Below, piece by piece: positions 6,282-8,833 of a stretch of 8,833 nucleotides of DNA; positions within the stretch are counted from its first letter, which is position 1, and every line of letters begins with the position of its first letter. The notes below the pieces were generated by a model. It ran no database searches. It was not told where the DNA came from and worked only from the letters and a program-made list of their open reading frames with translations. The position numbers were made by a program, and so were the translations under genes. The stretch is from Myxococcota bacterium (GTDB lineage Bacteria; Myxococcota_A; Polyangia; HGW-17): assembly GCA_018821745.1 (NCBI GenBank), contig JAHJLU010000269.1, forward strand, positions 1 to 8,833. The letters run 5' to 3'.

Positions 6282-8045
6282 TCAGGACATGGTTTCCCGA
6301 ACACGGGCCAGAGCCTGCACGCCATCGTAGGAGCGACGGATGGTGGGGGGCTGCAGGATGGTGGTCTCCTGGCCCTTCAGCCTCGCGCGCAGATGCCGAC
6401 CGAACTCCATGGTCGCCATCCCCAGGAGCGCCAGGGACGTTGCTGTGGTCTTCACATCGGGAATACCAAAGGCCTTCACCATGAGCCCCATGGCCTTCAC
6501 TGCCTTTTTCCTGGCCCGCAGGTTGGGACCATAGACCATGTTGGTGAGGATCACGCCGCGCATGTTCATGGCGATGCGTTGACTCTTTCGGATGCGCAGC
6601 TCCAGGAACTGATCCGCGACGGGCTGGTCTACCTTCTCGTAGCGCCCCGTGGCCGCGTCCCAGGCCATCCCCTCATCCTGACATTGCCAGAGCCTGTCAC
6701 GGGCGCTGATGTACCCCTGAAGTGCCGTCATGGCCATATTGAGCACCGCCGAGCCACCCTCCTCGTATTTTGCCTTGAAGGCATCCCTCAGGATGGAAAA
6801 ATGCGCCGCCCCGTCTTTGATGTGGGGATGTTCCCAGTTCAACTCCCCCGCACCCGTGTGGTGCCGATAGGGGAACTCAGCGTGGGCCCGAAGCTGTCCG
6901 CTCTTTCTGAGACGCTTGCACAGGGCGGTACCCGGCAGTGGCGTGTAGTTCATGAACTGGGTCATGTCGGCCCCCAGATCCAGCACCCACTCCACATCCG
7001 CCGCCAGCTCTTCCGGTGTGTGGTGGTCCAGAAACAGGATCGCCGAGGAGTTTACGCTGATGCCATTCTTCTGGAGCTCCCGGATCATGCCCTTGAGATC
7101 AAGCCCCGCCACCTTGGCGTGGGTCCAGGCGCGGGACTCCACGCCGATCCACACCATCTTTACCCCGAGCCGCACCAGAAAATCGACTCCAACCTCCCGC
7201 ACCACCTCCGCCGAGGAAAAAATTTCGAAGACGAAGGGGGTCCCCGCCTCCTCCATGAGAGCCAGAAGCTCCCTGGCCCTGGTGGGCTCCTTGAGGAAGT
7301 TCTCGTCCATGATGGTAAACCCTGATGCCTTGCGGGTCTCGTAGGCCTCCTTGCAGACCTCGAAGATCTCCCGGCCCGTCTTCAGGAGGGGCACGTACTG
7401 CTTCTCGTAGTGGTGGGAGGTGACACAGAACTCGCACCCGTTGGTGCAGCCCAGCCCCGGCACCAGCACCGACGAGCGGGGGACGCTTTTGTAGCCGTAG
7501 AGCCGCTGCTCGATGGGGTTCTGGAGAATCGGGTGACGCACAGGTGCCTCGGGATCATCACCAAAATACCGCCGCAGCCAGGAGATTCCCTCCCCCTTGC
7601 ACACGGCGTCGTGGGGCACAAGACGCTGGAGCTCGGGGATGGCCGCGCCGTACCCCCCAACGATAATCTGGATACCGGGGTGGTGCATGCGGATGTACTG
7701 GGCCATCCTGCCCGCCTTCCCCACATTGGGCACAATAAAGTTGATCCCCACGTGGGTGTAGGCCCCCGTGGCGAGCTCCTTGCAGAAGGCTTTCCAGGTG
7801 GGAAAATCCAGCACCGTGGAGGGAATGGAGATGTTCTCCGCCAGAAAATAGAGGGCCAGCGTGTAGTAAAACTGGCGCGGAGAGTGGATCCCCTGCTGCC
7901 TCGTGATCTGGTTGTTGAGCAGCTCCATCTGCATCCCGTTCCCCTCGGCGGCGTCACAGGTGACACCAAAAGGCCCATAAACCCCGGTGAGCAGAATCTT
8001 CCGTGCGGGGCGCGTATTTTTTCTTTTTCGTTCAACGGTGACCAT
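6282..8045 (-). CDS. B12-binding-type radical SAM protein
   Basis: This is a 587-residue protein. GGAGG lies 5 nt before its ATG at 8045. About residues 15-160 resemble a cobalamin-binding-type Rossmann domain, including IIVGGYGAAIPEL with GGYG at 130-133. I see no DxHxxG motif, as is common in B12 radical SAM enzymes. The radical SAM core follows with Cys200, Cys204 and Cys207 (CTNGCEFC), the CxxxCxxC ligands of the SAM-binding 4Fe-4S cluster. A later MNYTPLPGTAL segment is typical of the B12 radical SAM group. About residues 420-587 form a mostly helical C-terminal extension with scattered basic residues. Such enzymes perform radical methylations or rearrangements. The opening LLTGVYGPFGV resembles an uncharacterised family seen in delta-proteobacterial-type genomes (recalled, not searched). 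No substrate gene or carrier lies nearby, so the reaction is unknown. It converges on the lipoprotein gene with 50 bp between stops and no clear terminator. Confidence 0.85.
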   Translation of the reverse strand: MVTVERKRKNTRPARKILLTGVYGPFGVTCDAAEGNGMQMELLNNQITRQQGIHSPRQFYYTLALYFLAENISIPSTVLDFPTWKAFCKELATGAYTHVGINFIVPNVGKAGRMAQYIRMHHPGIQIIVGGYGAAIPELQRLVPHDAVCKGEGISWLRRYFGDDPEAPVRHPILQNPIEQRLYGYKSVPRSSVLVPGLGCTNGCEFCVTSHHYEKQYVPLLKTGREIFEVCKEAYETRKASGFTIMDENFLKEPTRARELLALMEEAGTPFVFEIFSSAEVVREVGVDFLVRLGVKMVWIGVESRAWTHAKVAGLDLKGMIRELQKNGISVNSSAILFLDHHTPEELAADVEWVLDLGADMTQFMNYTPLPGTALCKRLRKSGQLRAHAEFPYRHHTGAGELNWEHPHIKDGAAHFSILRDAFKAKYEEGGSAVLNMAMTALQGYISARDRLWQCQDEGMAWDAATGRYEKVDQPVADQFLELRIRKSQRIAMNMRGVILTNMVYGPNLRARKKAVKAMGLMVKAFGIPDVKTTATSLALLGMATMEFGRHLRARLKGQETTILQPPTIRRSYDGVQALARVRETMS

Positions 8046-8316
8046 GATAACCTCCAGTCACACCTAAGTGACGAGATTTTCTACCATAATCCCCAATCTC
8101 ACGCGTAATCCCCCATGAACTGCCGGTGATAAGCCACCCCACTCCTTTGATTATCAATGGAAACTTACCCCAAAATAACCCCCCAAACACCCCCTTCCAC
8201 ACCCAGTTTCCCCCCAATCCTTACAATCCCATGACATTCCCCACTGCTTTACAGCCTGGCCCTGACCCGTAAAACTGAACCCATCACGAAACCCTGATTA
8301 TCAAAATCGGGTTGCA
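8046..8316. other. C-rich leader region of the radical SAM gene, no gene seen
   Basis: This stretch has no ORF with a convincing start and a bias unlike the genes: the plus strand is rich in C-runs and the minus strand in G-runs. It holds the ribosome binding site GGAGG (minus, 8051-8055), a 5-bp hairpin GTCAC/GTGAC (8057-8072), a G-quadruplex-type motif (8168-8215) and two copies of TGATTATCAA (8148-8157 and 8295-8304). The promoter of the leftward radical SAM gene should lie here, but I cannot place -35 and -10 boxes with confidence. Confidence 0.5.
8168..8215 (-). promoter_or_regulatory. G-quadruplex-capable tract upstream of the radical SAM gene
   Basis: On the minus strand there are five G-runs of 6, 3, 5, 6 and 4 bases (plus-strand C-runs at 8210-8215, 8202-8204, 8190-8194, 8179-8184 and 8168-8171). 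The loops are 5, 7, 5 and 7 nt. This satisfies the common pattern of four G3+ runs with loops up to 7. It is on the non-template strand of the radical SAM gene, 123-170 nt before its ATG, so a transcript starting upstream would carry it. Function is inference. Confidence 0.4.
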
Positions 8317-8352
8317 TTATAAGCCGACAACTACCTTGATAAACAATGCCGG
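8300..8352. repeat. left copy of imperfect direct repeat flanking the 42-bp array
   Basis: This segment aligns with 8756-8811 in the same orientation. The best core, beginning GCATTATAAG here and GCATGATGAG on the right, matches at 27 of 33 columns with one gap. Both copies contain ACCTTGA-T/C-AAACA and end in CCGG. The offset is about 457 bp. The pair brackets the 42-bp tandem array. Confidence 0.5.
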
Positions 8353-8808
8353 TAGTAGAGGGCTAAAATCATCAGACCGGCCGCCATAAGCGATTTGCGA
8401 GCTCAAAAAATCCATTGCGGCCCGGCGCAGAGTACTTTGAGAGCTCAAAAAATCCATTGCGGCGATTTGCAGCGCACTTTTTGAGCTCGATTTCTCGGTT
8501 ACAAAATTTTACAGCACACTTTTTGAGCTCGATTTCTCGGTTACAAAATTTTGCAGCGCACTTTTTGAGCTCGATTTCTCGGCTACGAAATTTTGCAGCG
8601 CACTTTTTGGGCTCGATTTCTCGGCTACAAAATTTTGCAGTGCACTTTTTGAGCTCGAAAAGTCGGCTACGAAACGGCGCAATTCATTTTTCGATCTCTC
8701 ATATCGCATTACAAAAATTTTCACCTCGGTCAACACGATCTGATGACGATGCTGGATCAAAAACAGGGGGCATGATGAGGCGACCAACGACCTTGACAAA
8801 CACCGCAC
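8317..8808 (-). pseudogene. repeat-encoded ORF with one internal stop, possibly decayed or spurious
   Basis: One minus-strand frame is open from the window's right edge down to a TAA at 8317-8319, except for a single TAA at 8509-8511. A GTG at 8808 is available as start but has no visible ribosome binding site. The frame is open beyond it to the edge, so the 5' end may lie outside. The product carries 14-residue repeats of the type SKSALQNFVAEKSS (about 8483-8690). After the stop come two variant units with AAMDFLSSQ (8399-8482), then a short unique tail. The internal stop comes from CAA to TAA at the Gln codon of the repeat; the neighbouring units keep CAA. A period of 42 bp preserves the frame, which favours past coding, but the array could also be noncoding with a frame open by periodicity alone. 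No function is recognised. Confidence 0.35.
8399..8734. repeat. 42-bp tandem repeat array, eight units
   Basis: GAGCTC or a one-base variant recurs exactly every 42 bp at 8399, 8441, 8483, 8525, 8567, 8609 (GGGCTC), 8651 and 8693 (GATCTC). Units 3-6 are nearly identical (39-40 of 42 bases between neighbours). Units 1-2 share 22 identical opening bases that differ from those of units 3-6. Units 7-8 are degenerate edges. Units 3, 4 and 6 contain AAAATTTT flanked by TTAC or CTAC. There are no unique spacers, so this is a minisatellite-like array and not a CRISPR. Confidence 0.92.
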
Positions 8809-8811
8809 CGG
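8756..8811. repeat. right copy of imperfect direct repeat flanking the 42-bp array
   Basis: This is the partner of 8300-8352 in the same orientation. Similarity seems to continue weakly to the right: GCTACAAT at 8818-8825 compares with GCTAAAAT at 8362-8369. The repeated module may therefore extend past the window edge. Confidence 0.5.
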
Positions 8812-8833
8812 AGAGTCGCTACAATGGCACCTA

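Noticed and set aside
8057..8072. GTCAC/GTGAC 5-bp hairpin just before the radical SAM ribosome binding site
   Set aside because: The stem is too short to support a riboswitch or attenuator call, and no conserved aptamer pattern such as a B12 box was recognised nearby.
6393..8108. Long plus-strand open frames opposite the radical SAM gene
   Set aside because: They overlap a gene with a clear CxxxCxxC motif on the minus strand. Their products are compositionally biased with no motifs, as expected of antisense frames in GC-rich DNA.
8032..8217. Small minus-strand ORF (61 codons, Gly/Trp-rich) in the G-rich leader
   Set aside because: It needs a TTG start in a G-run without a separate ribosome binding site and overlaps the start of the radical SAM gene. 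Its composition simply reflects the G-runs.
8399..8734. CRISPR array
   Set aside because: The units are contiguous 42-bp copies without unique spacers, and no cas genes are present.

Overview
The window reads as a moderately GC-rich bacterial chromosome segment. Two of its proteins begin with lipoprotein signal peptides, which fits a diderm bacterium. The gene set (class I iron-sulfur fumarase, an orphan B12-type radical SAM protein, Cys-rich secreted lipoproteins with PPC-like repeats) resembles anaerobic or delta-proteobacterial-type lineages. That placement is inference from gene style; no rRNA or marker gene is present.

Layout: (1) Positions 1-941 (+) hold the 3' part of a P-loop protein whose C-terminus looks like the tRNA synthetase 'second additional domain'. 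It is followed after 53 nt by a complete class I fumarate hydratase (995-2566, +). (2) A lipoprotein glycoside hydrolase of clan GH-A type (2609-4135, -) converges on the fumarase gene. (3) A 335-bp divergent region (4136-4470) separates it from a second secreted lipoprotein (4471-6231, +). This region carries a 22-bp near-perfect palindrome, an inverted half-site and further palindromes. The second lipoprotein has an unfamiliar Cys-rich middle domain and two tandem PPC-like repeats. (4) A B12-binding-type radical SAM protein (6282-8045, -) converges on it. (5) The last ~790 bp hold no confident intact gene. They contain a C-rich tract (G-quadruplex-capable on the minus strand), a 42-bp tandem array of about eight units, and an imperfect direct repeat flanking that array about 457 bp apart. 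The array is open in one minus-strand frame encoding a 14-residue repeat, interrupted by one TAA.

How the parts work together: the fumarase interconverts fumarate and malate in central metabolism. Its upstream neighbour may be cotranscribed, but no functional link is visible. The two divergent lipoproteins share a promoter region and probably both act at the cell envelope or outside, so a shared regulator is plausible. The radical SAM gene has its own leader and no biosynthetic partner in view. The most unusual parts are the repeat array at the right edge, the palindrome-rich divergent promoter, and the Cys-rich lipoprotein.
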